From Kosakonia quasisacchari (GTDB taxonomy: Bacteria; Pseudomonadota; Gammaproteobacteria; Enterobacterales; Enterobacteriaceae), in NCBI RefSeq assembly GCF_004331415.1, contig NZ_SJOP01000011.1, positions 62,001 to 126,000 on the forward strand: a stretch of DNA of 64,000 bases. Reading direction: 5' to 3'. Numbering within the stretch: the stretch's first letter is position 1; every line of letters begins with the position of its first letter. A program made the position numbers and the translations under genes. Shown here in pieces: positions 9,056 to 17,688 of this stretch. Under the pieces are notes generated by a model. It was given only the letters and a program-made list of their open reading frames with translations. It did no database searches and was not told where the DNA came from.

Positions 9056-10012
9056 CTAATAAATCGCCACAGGGTTGATGTTGACCTGTGTTGAACCGGT
9101 GTACAGCGGTTGGCCAAGGACGAACAAGAATTCCCAAACTTGTTTGCCTACCAGTGGACGTGTATCGATCAACTCCAGGTTGTAAATCCCCCGTTTTGCT
9201 AACAGATACTGATTGATTGGGAACTCCTCCTTAGTTGCAGGGTTTGGATACACTTCAGACGCCCAGGTATCGCCGCCAAACGCGACGATCTGCTGGTCCG
9301 CCAACCATTTTGCTGCTTCCATGCCAATACCAGGCTCCTTTTCCAGAAACTGTTTATTGTCTTTACCAATAAGTTCCAGCCATCCCGTGTTAAATAAAAC
9401 GATGTCGCCTTTTTTTAAGGTTAATCCCTGGTTTTTTAATACCGACTGAATATCCTCAACGCTAAACTCAGTGCCGCCGGGAACAATCTTTTGTTTATAA
9501 TAAGTGGTCATATCTAACACCACGCCTCGCGTTACCATCGGCGGGACTTTTTCAATGCCTAATTTTTTAACACCATCAATAGTGACGAAATCTGCCGCTT
9601 TATTACCGTTGTAATAGATATTATTAATGCCGATATGGCCGATGCCGTTTAACTGTGTGCCCACGCCTGTCCATGCATTGACCAGCTCATCATTGAAGGT
9701 GAATTTATTCGGGCCAAGCGTTTTCCCGTCTTGCTGGCCGGGCTGAATATTGTAGAGATGAAAACTGCGGTGGCGAAACGCCGGGAAATCCTTATCAACC
9801 GGCACCGCCAGTGGCACAACAACACCTTGTTTTACAAGGTGAATAGCTTGTAAAACAACCTCAGGCGTGAGCAGATTTGCTGCGCCTATTTCATCATTTG
9901 CACCATAAATTGAGGGATACCAGTTTTGTGATTCCGCTGCGGGCTCTGCGGCTTGCAACGGCAATGCGGCAAACAGGGGCAATAATAATATGAAAGAACG
10001 GGATGGCTTCAT
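9056..10012 (-). CDS. Exported cyclase-family (kynurenine formamidase-like) protein
   Basis: Protein of 318 residues with a signal peptide (about 1-21, ending PLQA) and the PF04199 cyclase/formamidase fold. Family features seen are ANLLTPEVV, a metal-site region GTQLNGIGHIG at 118-128, KGDIVLFNTGW, and FGGDTWASE. The classical metal motif HxGTHxDxPxH is altered: the second His is Gln120, the Asp is Asn122 and only His126 is kept. Metal binding or substrate may therefore differ from KynB. The 298-bp A+T-rich spacer upstream probably holds its promoter. Function in the periplasm is unknown. Confidence 0.75.
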   Translation of the reverse strand: MKPSRSFILLLPLFAALPLQAAEPAAESQNWYPSIYGANDEIGAANLLTPEVVLQAIHLVKQGVVVPLAVPVDKDFPAFRHRSFHLYNIQPGQQDGKTLGPNKFTFNDELVNAWTGVGTQLNGIGHIGINNIYYNGNKAADFVTIDGVKKLGIEKVPPMVTRGVVLDMTTYYKQKIVPGGTEFSVEDIQSVLKNQGLTLKKGDIVLFNTGWLELIGKDNKQFLEKEPGIGMEAAKWLADQQIVAFGGDTWASEVYPNPATKEEFPINQYLLAKRGIYNLELIDTRPLVGKQVWEFLFVLGQPLYTGSTQVNINPVAIY

Positions 10013-10272
10013 GAACGACGTTCCTTGTTTAATGAGTTGCTAGCGAAATTAATCAATCTAGCGCTTTCCGTGATGATTATATTGCTCTGGTTATTATCCT
10101 GAGCGAGATAATAAAAACTCTAGAATTGTATTTAAGATCGCGCAAATATGAATTTTCCGAAAGCGAAAATAATGAAAAAACTGATACGCTTACATTCATA
10201 ATCAGATTGCCGCGTATTATATATTCCGGGAAGTTGTTCAAAACAACAGCATTTTTTGTTTAGCAAAATGAT

Positions 10273-10300
10273 AAAAAAAGCCCACACGGCAGGTGTGGGC
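10273..10300 (-). terminator. Intrinsic terminator of pptA
   Basis: Stem GCCCACAC/GTGTGGGC with loop CTGCC, followed on the minus strand by a run of seven T. It lies ten bases beyond the pptA stop codon. Confidence 0.9.
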
Positions 10301-10310
10301 GGCAGGATAT

Positions 10311-10541
10311 TTACATTGAATAGCCAGGCTTTTTGATAAGCGTGTCAATATGCGGCGCAATGTCGGTGTCCCATACCTGCGCTTTCCAGTTATCTGGCGC
10401 GACGGTGTTAAGAGCGACGCTGACAGCGCTATCTTTGCTACTCAAATGGCGAACAATTACCTCGGCGATATCGTTTGCCAGCGCGGTTTTTTGCGCTTCG
10501 GACAGATCGCGGGGAAAACATTTAATATCAACGTGCGGCAT
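10311..10541 (-). CDS. pptA: PptA, 4-oxalocrotonate tautomerase family
   Basis: Small cytosolic tautomerase (76 residues) matching E. coli YdcE/PptA: it begins [20 protein letters not shown] and ends [12 protein letters not shown]. After methionine removal, the N-terminal Pro acts as the catalytic base for keto-enol tautomerisation. E. coli PptA acts on phenylpyruvate and related enols in vitro and its natural role is unclear. A clean terminator follows, so it is probably a single-gene unit. Synteny with yddH and nhoA supports the name. Confidence 0.92.
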   Translation of the reverse strand: MPHVDIKCFPRDLSEAQKTALANDIAEVIVRHLSSKDSAVSVALNTVAPDNWKAQVWDTDIAPHIDTLIKKPGYSM

Positions 10542-10612
10542 AGCAAACTCCTTGTTTTATAAAGAGAGTGACAGTAGCACAAGTTACTGGTCCTTTCGCC
10601 GCATTCAGGTTG

Positions 10613-11656
10613 TCAAAGTGTGACAATTCTGGCCGTTATCTTTGATCTTTTCAGCAGAGCACAGAGGCCGTAAGAAAGGACAAAAGCCAACAAGGAATAA
10701 GCAATGATATAAAGATAAATATTCGCTTCCGAGATTATTCCCAACAGCTTTTCATGAATAAACACACTGTGAATTTCCACGACAAAGATGTTGTGTACAA
10801 GGTAGATTCCCAGGACATTGTCGCTCAGGTTGCTCACCCAGCGTGGTAGCATATTAATATTCAGATTAACAATGAACAAAAACAGGCCGACGGAAGAGAT
10901 AAGTAATAATATATTATAAAACTTACCATAAAAGATGGCAATTCCCGCGCTGGACGAGATGTACGCCAATACGAACAGTGCGATAACCGCCAGCGTTAAC
11001 GTCATAATATGCGCAATAGAGAATTGCTTGAGAGTTGGTTTAACCAGCCCGAGGTAACCACCAATTAAAAAACAAATCAGTCCTTCAGGTTGAAAGGGAA
11101 TGAGCAAGTTAAATGCAAAAAGTGAGAAATTGAAGCTGGCTTCAGTCCATGTGTTTAATAATGTCAGGTTGGCGATAACCACCATTAACACAACGACTTT
11201 TAGTATTTCACTCGCGCGTTCTTTCTTAAAAGCATGCCGCATTAAGGGTGTAAAAATGTACAGCGGAATAATGGCAAATATGAACCATAACGGCGTTGCT
11301 TCTGTGGTGGCTTTACTGACATTCAGGTAATTAAGGAGATTAATTTCCGGCACATCGGTAAATCGACTTATCCACCAGGTATCATACGCGTAATAAAATA
11401 ATAACCAGAAAATCAGTACACCAACGATGCTTTTAATCTTGGCAATCACATAGTTTGCTTGGTCTTCGTGTTTGTTATTTAATAAAAAATAGCCGCTACA
11501 GATAAAAAAAAGGGCAACACCGCATAGCCCCGCCTGCCTGAAAAAGCACAACACAACATCGCTTTCGTCGTGATTCAGAAAAAACAACGTCACGTGCGCC
11601 AGGATGACAAGAAAGATCGCGAGTATTTTCAGGAGATCAATGGTTGCAATTCTCAT
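10613..11656 (-). CDS. Acyltransferase-3 family membrane protein
   Basis: Polytopic inner-membrane acyltransferase (about 347 residues, roughly ten helices). It opens RIATIDLLKILAIFLVILAH with the family's early membrane histidine, followed by LFFICSGYFL and later ISDxxxGIYLVHN-like SDNVLGIYLVHN. Such enzymes acetylate or succinylate surface glycans, lipids or small molecules. The ATG was chosen over a GTG two codons upstream, which would crowd the AGGAG site. It lies 11 bp after a SGNH esterase gene in the same direction. Both genes are visibly richer in A+T than their neighbours, which suggests transfer. The acceptor is unknown. Confidence 0.82.
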   Translation of the reverse strand: MRIATIDLLKILAIFLVILAHVTLFFLNHDESDVVLCFFRQAGLCGVALFFICSGYFLLNNKHEDQANYVIAKIKSIVGVLIFWLLFYYAYDTWWISRFTDVPEINLLNYLNVSKATTEATPLWFIFAIIPLYIFTPLMRHAFKKERASEILKVVVLMVVIANLTLLNTWTEASFNFSLFAFNLLIPFQPEGLICFLIGGYLGLVKPTLKQFSIAHIMTLTLAVIALFVLAYISSSAGIAIFYGKFYNILLLISSVGLFLFIVNLNINMLPRWVSNLSDNVLGIYLVHNIFVVEIHSVFIHEKLLGIISEANIYLYIIAYSLLAFVLSYGLCALLKRSKITARIVTL

Positions 11657-11667
11657 AGCCACCTCTC

Positions 11668-12327
11668 CTACAACGATAAGATAAAATGCGTAATCTTGGT
11701 GGCCAGTCTTTCCATGCCTAATTTTGAAGGGTGCAAACCATCGGAAATCACGCCAGTTGTATTACTGGTCATAATGTCCATATTGAGTTCGTTAAAGCCG
11801 GAGTTCTTTTGCAGGTCGAGATAAGGTATGGAATATTCCTCACACTTTTCTCTGATAGCGTTACAATAATCTGCCAGATAATATCCTTTGGCATTTTTTT
11901 GCCCGTGTCCGCGCGCATTTGAAACGGGTGTCGTAACAACAAACCCTACTCTGGCCAACGGATATTTTTTTATAACGCCGGTAAGTAGCAGATCCATTGC
12001 GCCATAAAAGGTCAATGCCGTTTTATCATGTTTATCGCCTATTTCGGTGCCACCATCAGATCCGAAGTTAAAACCGAAATCATTGGCACCGCCCCAGAGA
12101 GTAATAAGGTCTGGATTTTCCCCCATGGTTTTATAGCGTAAGCAAATGGCTGAATTATCTTGCTCATTTTTTTGGGCGATACAGGTTCCACCAATACCGT
12201 AGTTTCTCCACTCCGCCAGCCCTAAGTTTTCTGCAACAATAGGTTGATACCATCCTCGTTCTGTTATGCTGTCGCCAAGCGTAAACCAGGAACCACCTTT
12301 CAAATACGAATGAATATATTCCATCAT
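11668..12327 (-). CDS. SGNH/GDSL hydrolase
   Basis: Predicted esterase of 219 residues with all four SGNH blocks: FTLGDSITERG (Ser), NYGIGGT (Gly), WGGANDFGF (Asn) and SDGLHPSKLG (Asp/His). No signal peptide is visible, so it is cytosolic or uses another route. Two ATGs and a GTG are close together; the first ATG after AGGG was used. The pairing with a membrane acyltransferase suggests add-and-remove control of an O-acyl group, or sequential steps on a glycan. Base composition is A+T-rich like the acyltransferase. Confidence 0.83.
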   Translation of the reverse strand: MMEYIHSYLKGGSWFTLGDSITERGWYQPIVAENLGLAEWRNYGIGGTCIAQKNEQDNSAICLRYKTMGENPDLITLWGGANDFGFNFGSDGGTEIGDKHDKTALTFYGAMDLLLTGVIKKYPLARVGFVVTTPVSNARGHGQKNAKGYYLADYCNAIREKCEEYSIPYLDLQKNSGFNELNMDIMTSNTTGVISDGLHPSKLGMERLATKITHFILSL

Positions 12328-12513
12328 TTTCACCCTGTTAAATTAATATTCCGATTTTTCTGCAAAGAGGCAATATTGCGTCGACTACGAAAATTCGCCA
12401 AATGTTGTCTCATATAACTGGGGTGATTTCAAATTCTTTTTTTCGCCCCGGATTTATATACTGTTTCAACTTATGCGAGGTTCTAAGAATATTAATATGT
12501 CGAAAATAACAGG

Positions 12514-13134
12514 CTAACGGATAATTTCATTATTTCGCAGCACGGTTTGCAATTGCGGTAACTGGCATACCGCATCAGCGATGGCGGTAATATTTGGCGT
12601 ATTCTCGGCAAACCATGCATGACGCGGTCCCCATGTGCGCATTACGCAAAGATAAATATCCAACAGCGTCAGTTGTTGGCCAAAAGCATAAGGCGCAGCC
12701 TGCAATTGCGTGTCGAGCCACAGATAGAGCGATTTACGGTATTTCTGGCAATTTTCTACCAGTTGTTCAGGCGCATCCGCTGCCCAGCGTTCCGGGTAAT
12801 CGGCGTAGGTAAAAGTGGGATAGACATTCGCGACGAGCCAGACCAGCAACCGCCAGAACTGCTGGCGTTGCGCGGTGCCTGGGGCGGGGGCTAAATCCGG
12901 GCGCTGATCGAGGATCATCAGTGCCACAGCGGCGGATTCCGTCATCACGCTGCCATCGTCCAGTTGCAGGGTTGGCACCTGGCACAAAGGGTTTAATTTG
13001 CGCAGGGTATCTTGCTGCGGGCCAGGTTTGTCGAAGCCATCGACATTGATGAAGTGATAAGGGATCTCTGCCTGCGTCAGCATCACTTCGCTGATGGCCG
13101 ATCCCCAGCCGGGAACACCATAAACCGTAATCAT
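12514..13134 (-). CDS. Glutathione S-transferase family protein
   Basis: Cytosolic protein of 206 residues with a thioredoxin-fold N-domain. It shows VYGVPGWGSAISEVML near the start, then LNPLCQVPTLQLDDGSVMTESAA, the conserved cis-Pro and glutathione-binding segment. A helical C-domain contains TLLDIYLCVM. The order suggests a GST in which Ser or Cys replaces the usual Tyr in the active site. It starts after AAGGAGCCCTT. The specific substrate cannot be told from sequence. Confidence 0.85.
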   Translation of the reverse strand: MITVYGVPGWGSAISEVMLTQAEIPYHFINVDGFDKPGPQQDTLRKLNPLCQVPTLQLDDGSVMTESAAVALMILDQRPDLAPAPGTAQRQQFWRLLVWLVANVYPTFTYADYPERWAADAPEQLVENCQKYRKSLYLWLDTQLQAAPYAFGQQLTLLDIYLCVMRTWGPRHAWFAENTPNITAIADAVCQLPQLQTVLRNNEIIR

Positions 13135-13167
13135 AAGGGCTCCTTATGTTCAGGATGAGCCTTAAGC

Positions 13168-13695
13168 TTAGGTCAGACTGGCGAGAAATTCGTCAACTTG
13201 TTGAGGCGTGGTAAGGCGAACAAAGCGCAGATGCTGATAACGCGGATCCGCCATATCCCGCGCATAGCGTTCACGGTTTTTGCGCCAGGTCTTCAGCGAC
13301 CAGAGAATGATCGACTCGCGACTCAAAAAAGCACGACGCAGGCTTTCACGATTGCCGGTTCCCGGCCATAACTCCTGTTCGCTTCTGGCGCGTTCAATGG
13401 CGCGCAGCGTCACCTGCCGCAACGTGCGCCAGAACCCGTAATCAACCCACACCACCAGATCAACATGGCGCCATTTAATGTCGCGGCTGCGGTTATAGTT
13501 GCCATCGAGCACCCAGCCGGGTTGTTCCAGCAGTTTTTCCAGACGCGAATACAACTCCTCATCCGGCGTCCCCTGCCAGTTGGGACGCCAGTAAAGCAGA
13601 TCCATTTCGATATAAGGCACTTTGAGCTGGCTGGCCAGGCGTTTCGCCAGCGTTGATTTGCCGCTACCGCTGGTGCCAATAACGTTAATTCTCAT
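13168..13695 (-). CDS. Small P-loop kinase-like NTPase
   Basis: Protein of 175 residues related to adenylate kinase and to the group annotated as topology modulation proteins (FlaR-like). The P-loop GTSGSGKS is at residues 7-14. A region PYIEMDLLYWRPNW follows, and WVLDGNYNRSRD is typical of this group. The ATG lies four bases after the repressor stop codon, so it is probably co-transcribed with the LacI-type gene. The substrate is unknown. A longer reading from 13743 would overlap the repressor and lacks support. Confidence 0.75.
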   Translation of the reverse strand: MRINVIGTSGSGKSTLAKRLASQLKVPYIEMDLLYWRPNWQGTPDEELYSRLEKLLEQPGWVLDGNYNRSRDIKWRHVDLVVWVDYGFWRTLRQVTLRAIERARSEQELWPGTGNRESLRRAFLSRESIILWSLKTWRKNRERYARDMADPRYQHLRFVRLTTPQQVDEFLASLT

Positions 13696-13699
13696 ACGA

Positions 13700-14713
13700 T
13701 CACGCCGATTCCCGTTCAATGAAGTGAAAGCCGATATCCACAATCTCGTCCCCGGAACTTGTCCCTTCGATCCGCTCCATCAACAAGGTTGCCGCGCGCT
13801 GGCCAATGATTTGCCTGTCGACGCTCACCGTGGTAATAGCGGGGTTATTCCCGGCGGCGAAATCGAGATCGCCAAAACCAATAACCGCCACATCCTGCGG
13901 TACGCGCAGGCCACGGCATTGCGCTTCAACAATAGCGCCCTGTGCCAACGTGTCGGAGCTGCAAACAATCACGTCGGACTCACCCAGCGCCAGCAACTGC
14001 GACAGCCCTTCCCGCCCTGACGTAAACCGTGCCGGTAGCGCCACATCCACACTGAGCGGATCGGTAATGCCATGACGCGCCAGCGCTTCACACAGCCCGG
14101 CTTTGCGCTGCGACGCACGTTTATCCACGGTCCACAGCAACCCCGGTCGGCGATACCCTTTGCGCAGCAGATATTCTGCGGTGGCCTGGCCCACTTTTTC
14201 ATGCGAGAAGCCAACCAGCATATCCAGCGGTGTGGGCGTTAAATCCCAAATTTCAACTACCGGCACACTGGCGTTGAGGATCACTTTTTTCAAATCGGTT
14301 GAGTGGTGAATGCCAGTCAGCACGATACCATCCGGGCGGCGCGACAACAGCGCAGCGACCAGATCCGCTTCGGTTTGCTGGGTATAACCGGCAACACACA
14401 GCAGCATGTGATAACCGCGTATCGCCAGTTCATCGCTGATAGCCTGGATCGTATCGACAAACATATTGTTGTTGATCTGCGGTACGACCACGGCAATCAA
14501 TTTGCTGCGCCGCGATGCCAGTCCACCGGCCAGCGCGTTCGGAATATAGCCCGTTGCTTTTACGGCGGCGAGCACCTTTTCCACGGTTTTTGGCCGCACC
14601 AGTTGCGGCGTGTTAAGCGCCCGACTTACGGTCATTGAGGATAGCCCCGCTGCACGCGCAACGTCTTCCAGCGTTGGGGCGCGCGGTGGCACAGGACGAG
14701 CGGTTTTCGACAT
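13700..14713 (-). CDS. LacI/GntR-type repressor of the talarate operon
   Basis: Transcription factor of 337 residues. The N-terminal helix-turn-helix (about 14-35) contains the LacI hinge style DVARAAGLSSMTVSRALN, and a periplasmic-binding-like domain follows (for example AVIGFGDLDFA). It is closest in style to the gluconate repressor GntR. It is divergent from the dehydratase and transporter genes across a 322-bp spacer holding two GntR-like operators, so it very likely represses them and perhaps itself. The inducer is probably an aldarate or a breakdown product, by inference from the neighbours. Confidence 0.87.
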   Translation of the reverse strand: MSKTARPVPPRAPTLEDVARAAGLSSMTVSRALNTPQLVRPKTVEKVLAAVKATGYIPNALAGGLASRRSKLIAVVVPQINNNMFVDTIQAISDELAIRGYHMLLCVAGYTQQTEADLVAALLSRRPDGIVLTGIHHSTDLKKVILNASVPVVEIWDLTPTPLDMLVGFSHEKVGQATAEYLLRKGYRRPGLLWTVDKRASQRKAGLCEALARHGITDPLSVDVALPARFTSGREGLSQLLALGESDVIVCSSDTLAQGAIVEAQCRGLRVPQDVAVIGFGDLDFAAGNNPAITTVSVDRQIIGQRAATLLMERIEGTSSGDEIVDIGFHFIERESA

Positions 14714-14841
14714 CTTCACTCACAGAGAACCAAACGGTCATTGGGTATGATTAATTTCAGTTTTTGTATTATACCTCTTTCTCCTTTCATTGCCTGTTCA
14801 GCCTCATAAATCAGTGAGTTAACTTGCATATTGGCTATGTA

Positions 14842-14857
14842 ATGTTATCGCTATCAT
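14842..14857. promoter_or_regulatory. GntR-type operator 1
   Basis: ATGTTATCGCTATCAT resembles the E. coli GntR operator form ATGTTA-N4-TAACAT, with one arm slightly degenerate. It lies in the divergent spacer, 153 bp centre to centre from operator 2, so looping is possible. Confidence 0.6.
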
Positions 14858-14994
14858 TTTTTGATGTGCCGAGACTACACAGCCCAAAAAATGTGATTAC
14901 CGTTGCAATAAACACCCTTTTTAGCGCTGGGTTTGTGATCGGTTGTACAAAATACCCTCCTTCCGCTGGCGATTATTTTCTTGTCGATCTACAA

Positions 14995-15010
14995 ATGTTA
15001 GCGCAAACAT
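14995..15010. promoter_or_regulatory. GntR-type operator 2
   Basis: ATGTTAGCGCAAACAT is a near-perfect palindrome around GCGC with ATGTT/AACAT arms. It is 13 bases before the AGGAG of the dehydratase gene, where bound repressor would block transcription. Confidence 0.68.
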
Positions 15011-15035
15011 TATTGTTGTTCACAGGAGCAAAACC

Positions 15036-16232
15036 ATGACCGTAAGTGCTAATTCTGATGCCGTAACCTACGCCAGAGCATCCGATGTAAAAACCGCCGC
15101 TGAAACCGGTGACCGCATCGAGTGGGTAAAACTCTCCCTCGCCTTTCTACCGCTGGCGACCCCCGTAAGTGATGCGAAAGTGCTGACCGGGCGGCAAAAA
15201 CCGCTGACCGAAGTGGCGATTATTATTACGGAAATCCGCAGCCGCGACGGTTTTGAAGGCGTCGGTTTTAGCTACTCCAAACGCGCCGGTGGTCAGGGGA
15301 TTTATGCGCATGCAAAAGAGATTGCCGATAATCTGCTTGGCGAAGATCCGAATGATATCGACAAGATTTACACCAAGTTGTTGTGGGCCGGAGCCTCTGT
15401 TGGGCGCAGCGGTATGGCGGTGCAGGCCATCTCCCCTATCGATATTGCACTGTGGGATATGAAAGCCAAACGCGCCGGTTTGCCGCTGGCGAAGCTGCTT
15501 GGTGCGCACCGTGATTCGGTACAGTGCTACAACACCTCGGGTGGTTTCCTGCATACGCCGCTGGATCAGGTGCTGAAAAACGTCATTATTTCGCGTGAAA
15601 ATGGAATTGGCGGTATCAAAATCAAAGTCGGTCAGCCGGATACCAAAGAGGATATTCGCCGCCTCACCGCCGTGCGCGAAGCGCTGGGCGATGACTTCCC
15701 GCTGATGGTCGATGCCAATCAGCAATGGGATCGCGAAACCGCGATTCGTATGGGACGCCAGATGGAGAAATTTAACCTTATCTGGATTGAAGAGCCGCTT
15801 GATGCCTATGACGTTGAAGGCCACGCCCAGCTTGCCGCGGCGCTGGATACGCCGATCGCCACCGGCGAGATGCTCACCAGTTTCCGCGAACATGAACAAC
15901 TGATCCTCGGCAATGCCAGCGACTTTGTGCAACCAGACGCACCGCGCGTTGGCGGGATTTCGCCGTTCCTGAAAATTATGGATCTGGCCGCCAAACACAA
16001 CCGCAAACTGGCACCGCATTTTGCCATGGAAGTGCACTTACACCTTTCCGCCGCTTACCCGCTGGAGCCGTGGCTGGAGCACTTCGAATGGCTGAATCCA
16101 CTGTTTAACGAACAGCTTGAACTGCGCGATGGGCGGATGTATGTCTCCGACCGTCACGGCCTGGGCTTCACGCTGAGCGAACAAGCACGCGCCTGGACTC
16201 AGCAAAGCTGCGAATTCGGCAAACGCCCATAA
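15036..16232 (+). CDS. L-talarate/galactarate dehydratase
   Basis: Enolase-superfamily dehydratase (398 residues) that turns L-talarate or galactarate into a 5-keto-4-deoxy aldarate. It is almost identical in memory to Salmonella STM3697 (TalrD/GalrD). Catalytic residues fall at the published positions: Lys195 and Lys197 in GIKIKVG, metal ligands Asp226, Glu252 and Glu278, and His328 in APHFAMEVH. The start follows AGGAG. It lies downstream of two GntR-like operators and upstream of a sugar-acid transporter. An intrinsic terminator follows within the operon. Confidence 0.93.
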   Translation: MTVSANSDAVTYARASDVKTAAETGDRIEWVKLSLAFLPLATPVSDAKVLTGRQKPLTEVAIIITEIRSRDGFEGVGFSYSKRAGGQGIYAHAKEIADNLLGEDPNDIDKIYTKLLWAGASVGRSGMAVQAISPIDIALWDMKAKRAGLPLAKLLGAHRDSVQCYNTSGGFLHTPLDQVLKNVIISRENGIGGIKIKVGQPDTKEDIRRLTAVREALGDDFPLMVDANQQWDRETAIRMGRQMEKFNLIWIEEPLDAYDVEGHAQLAAALDTPIATGEMLTSFREHEQLILGNASDFVQPDAPRVGGISPFLKIMDLAAKHNRKLAPHFAMEVHLHLSAAYPLEPWLEHFEWLNPLFNEQLELRDGRMYVSDRHGLGFTLSEQARAWTQQSCEFGKRP

Positions 16233-16244
16233 TAATAAATCCCG

Positions 16245-16270
16245 GACGGGAGGCTCCTTCCGTCTTTTTT
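16245..16270 (+). terminator. Intercistronic hairpin with T-run
   Basis: GACGGGAGG pairs with CCTTCCGTC (tiny loop, one G-T pair) and is followed by TTTTTT. It lies between the dehydratase and the transporter, so part of the message probably ends here and transporter expression is lower. Confidence 0.7.
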
Positions 16271-16310
16271 GTACCCTACATCTACATTCAACCCTGCAAA
16301 AGGAGTTGTG

Positions 16311-17621
16311 ATGAATACAATAATTAAACGCACTAATGTGCGTTACAGCATTCTGTTATTTTTATTTCTTGCCACTGTATTTAATTATGCTGACCGCGCG
16401 ACACTTTCCGTTGTCGCGCCAATTATGAGTAAAGAATTAGGTTTTGATCCCGAAGCATTAGGCCTGGCATTTTCCGTATTTGGTATCTCCTATGTGGTGA
16501 TGCAAATTCCCGGCGGCTGGCTGCTGGATAAATATGGCTCGCGATTAGTTTATGGTGTTGCGTTGATTGGCTGGTCGATTGTCACGATGTTTCAGGGCAC
16601 AATTTATCTGTATGCCAGCCCGCTCATTGTACTGGTCGTGCTGCGCCTGATGATGGGCGCCATTGAGGCGCCTGCCTTCCCTGCCAACAGCCGCCTTAGT
16701 GTGCAGTGGTTTCCCAATAAAGAACGCGGTTTTGTGACGGCGGTTTACCAGGCCGCGCAATATATTTCGTTAGGGATTATCACTCCGCTCATGACGATTA
16801 TTTTGCACACCCTGAGCTGGCACTATGTTTTCTATTATATTGGCGCGATCGGAGTGGTGCTGGGCATATTCTGGTTGATTAAAATTCGCGATCCATTATC
16901 CCATAAAGAAATTAACCAGCAGGAAATTGATTATATTCGTGATGGCGGCGGCGAACCGGAATTAGGCAGTAAAAAAGGCCCGGCGAAAATCAGTTTTGCG
17001 CAAATCAAAAGTGTCTGCGTGAATCGTATGATGATCGGCGTTTATATCGGTCAGTTCTGTGTAACATCTATTACCTGGTTTTTTCTTACCTGGTTTCCCA
17101 CCTATCTTTATCAGGCCAAAGGGATGTCGATTTTAAAAGTGGGCTTTGTCGCCAGTATTCCGGCTATCGCCGGGTTTATCGGCGGCCTGCTGGGCGGCGT
17201 AGTATCCGACTGGCTGTTGACGCGCGGATACAGCCTGACCACCGCGCGTAAATTCCCGGTTATCTGCGGCATGCTGCTCTCCTGCGTTATTGTGCTCGCC
17301 AACTATACCGATTCAGAAGTCGTGGTGATTGCCGCCATGAGCGTGGCGTTCTTCGCCAAAGGCTTTGGCAATCTTGGCTGGTGCGTACTCAGCGATACGT
17401 CGCCAAAAGAAGTGCTGGGAATAGCCGGCGGCGTGTTCAATATGTGCGGCAACCTGGCAAGTATTGTTACACCGCTGGTGATTGGCGTGATCCTCGCTAA
17501 TACCCATTCGTTTGATTACGCGATCCTGTATGTCGGCTCCATGGGGCTGATTGGTCTTTTCTCTTATCTGTTTATTGTCGGTTCGCTGGAGCGTATCACG
17601 CTTACGCCGACCACCGCTTAA
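16311..17621 (+). CDS. MFS aldarate transporter (GudP/GarP family)
   Basis: Twelve-helix inner-membrane proton symporter of 436 residues of the anion:cation symporter group. Visible features are NYADRATLSVVAPIMSKELG in helix 1, QIPGGWLLDKYGSR in the 2-3 loop, and RLMMGAIEAPAFPANSRL in helix 4, all typical of GudP/GarP/YhaU-type glucarate and galactarate carriers. The start ATG has AGGAG seven bases upstream. With the dehydratase before it, the natural substrate is probably galactarate or talarate. A strong terminator follows. Confidence 0.88.
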   Translation: MNTIIKRTNVRYSILLFLFLATVFNYADRATLSVVAPIMSKELGFDPEALGLAFSVFGISYVVMQIPGGWLLDKYGSRLVYGVALIGWSIVTMFQGTIYLYASPLIVLVVLRLMMGAIEAPAFPANSRLSVQWFPNKERGFVTAVYQAAQYISLGIITPLMTIILHTLSWHYVFYYIGAIGVVLGIFWLIKIRDPLSHKEINQQEIDYIRDGGGEPELGSKKGPAKISFAQIKSVCVNRMMIGVYIGQFCVTSITWFFLTWFPTYLYQAKGMSILKVGFVASIPAIAGFIGGLLGGVVSDWLLTRGYSLTTARKFPVICGMLLSCVIVLANYTDSEVVVIAAMSVAFFAKGFGNLGWCVLSDTSPKEVLGIAGGVFNMCGNLASIVTPLVIGVILANTHSFDYAILYVGSMGLIGLFSYLFIVGSLERITLTPTTA

Positions 17622-17643
17622 CACTGGCGACTCGAGTGCGCCA

Positions 17644-17686
17644 CGCTGTTCCGCACGTTGTACTCCCGGCGGAACAGCGTTTTTTT
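17644..17686 (+). terminator. Intrinsic terminator of the talarate operon
   Basis: Ten-base stem CGCTGTTCCG/CGGAACAGCG followed by seven T. The minus-strand side of the hairpin has no T-run, so it does not serve the convergent operon. Confidence 0.88.
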
Positions 17687-17688
17687 GT

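Noticed and set aside
14824..15039. 71-codon frame in the talarate promoter spacer
   Set aside because: Contains both operators, has no ribosome site and no family match.
15147..16037. 296-codon open frame antisense to the talarate dehydratase
   Set aside because: Lies wholly opposite a gene with all catalytic residues; no ribosome site or family match; antisense frames in G+C-rich DNA are often open.
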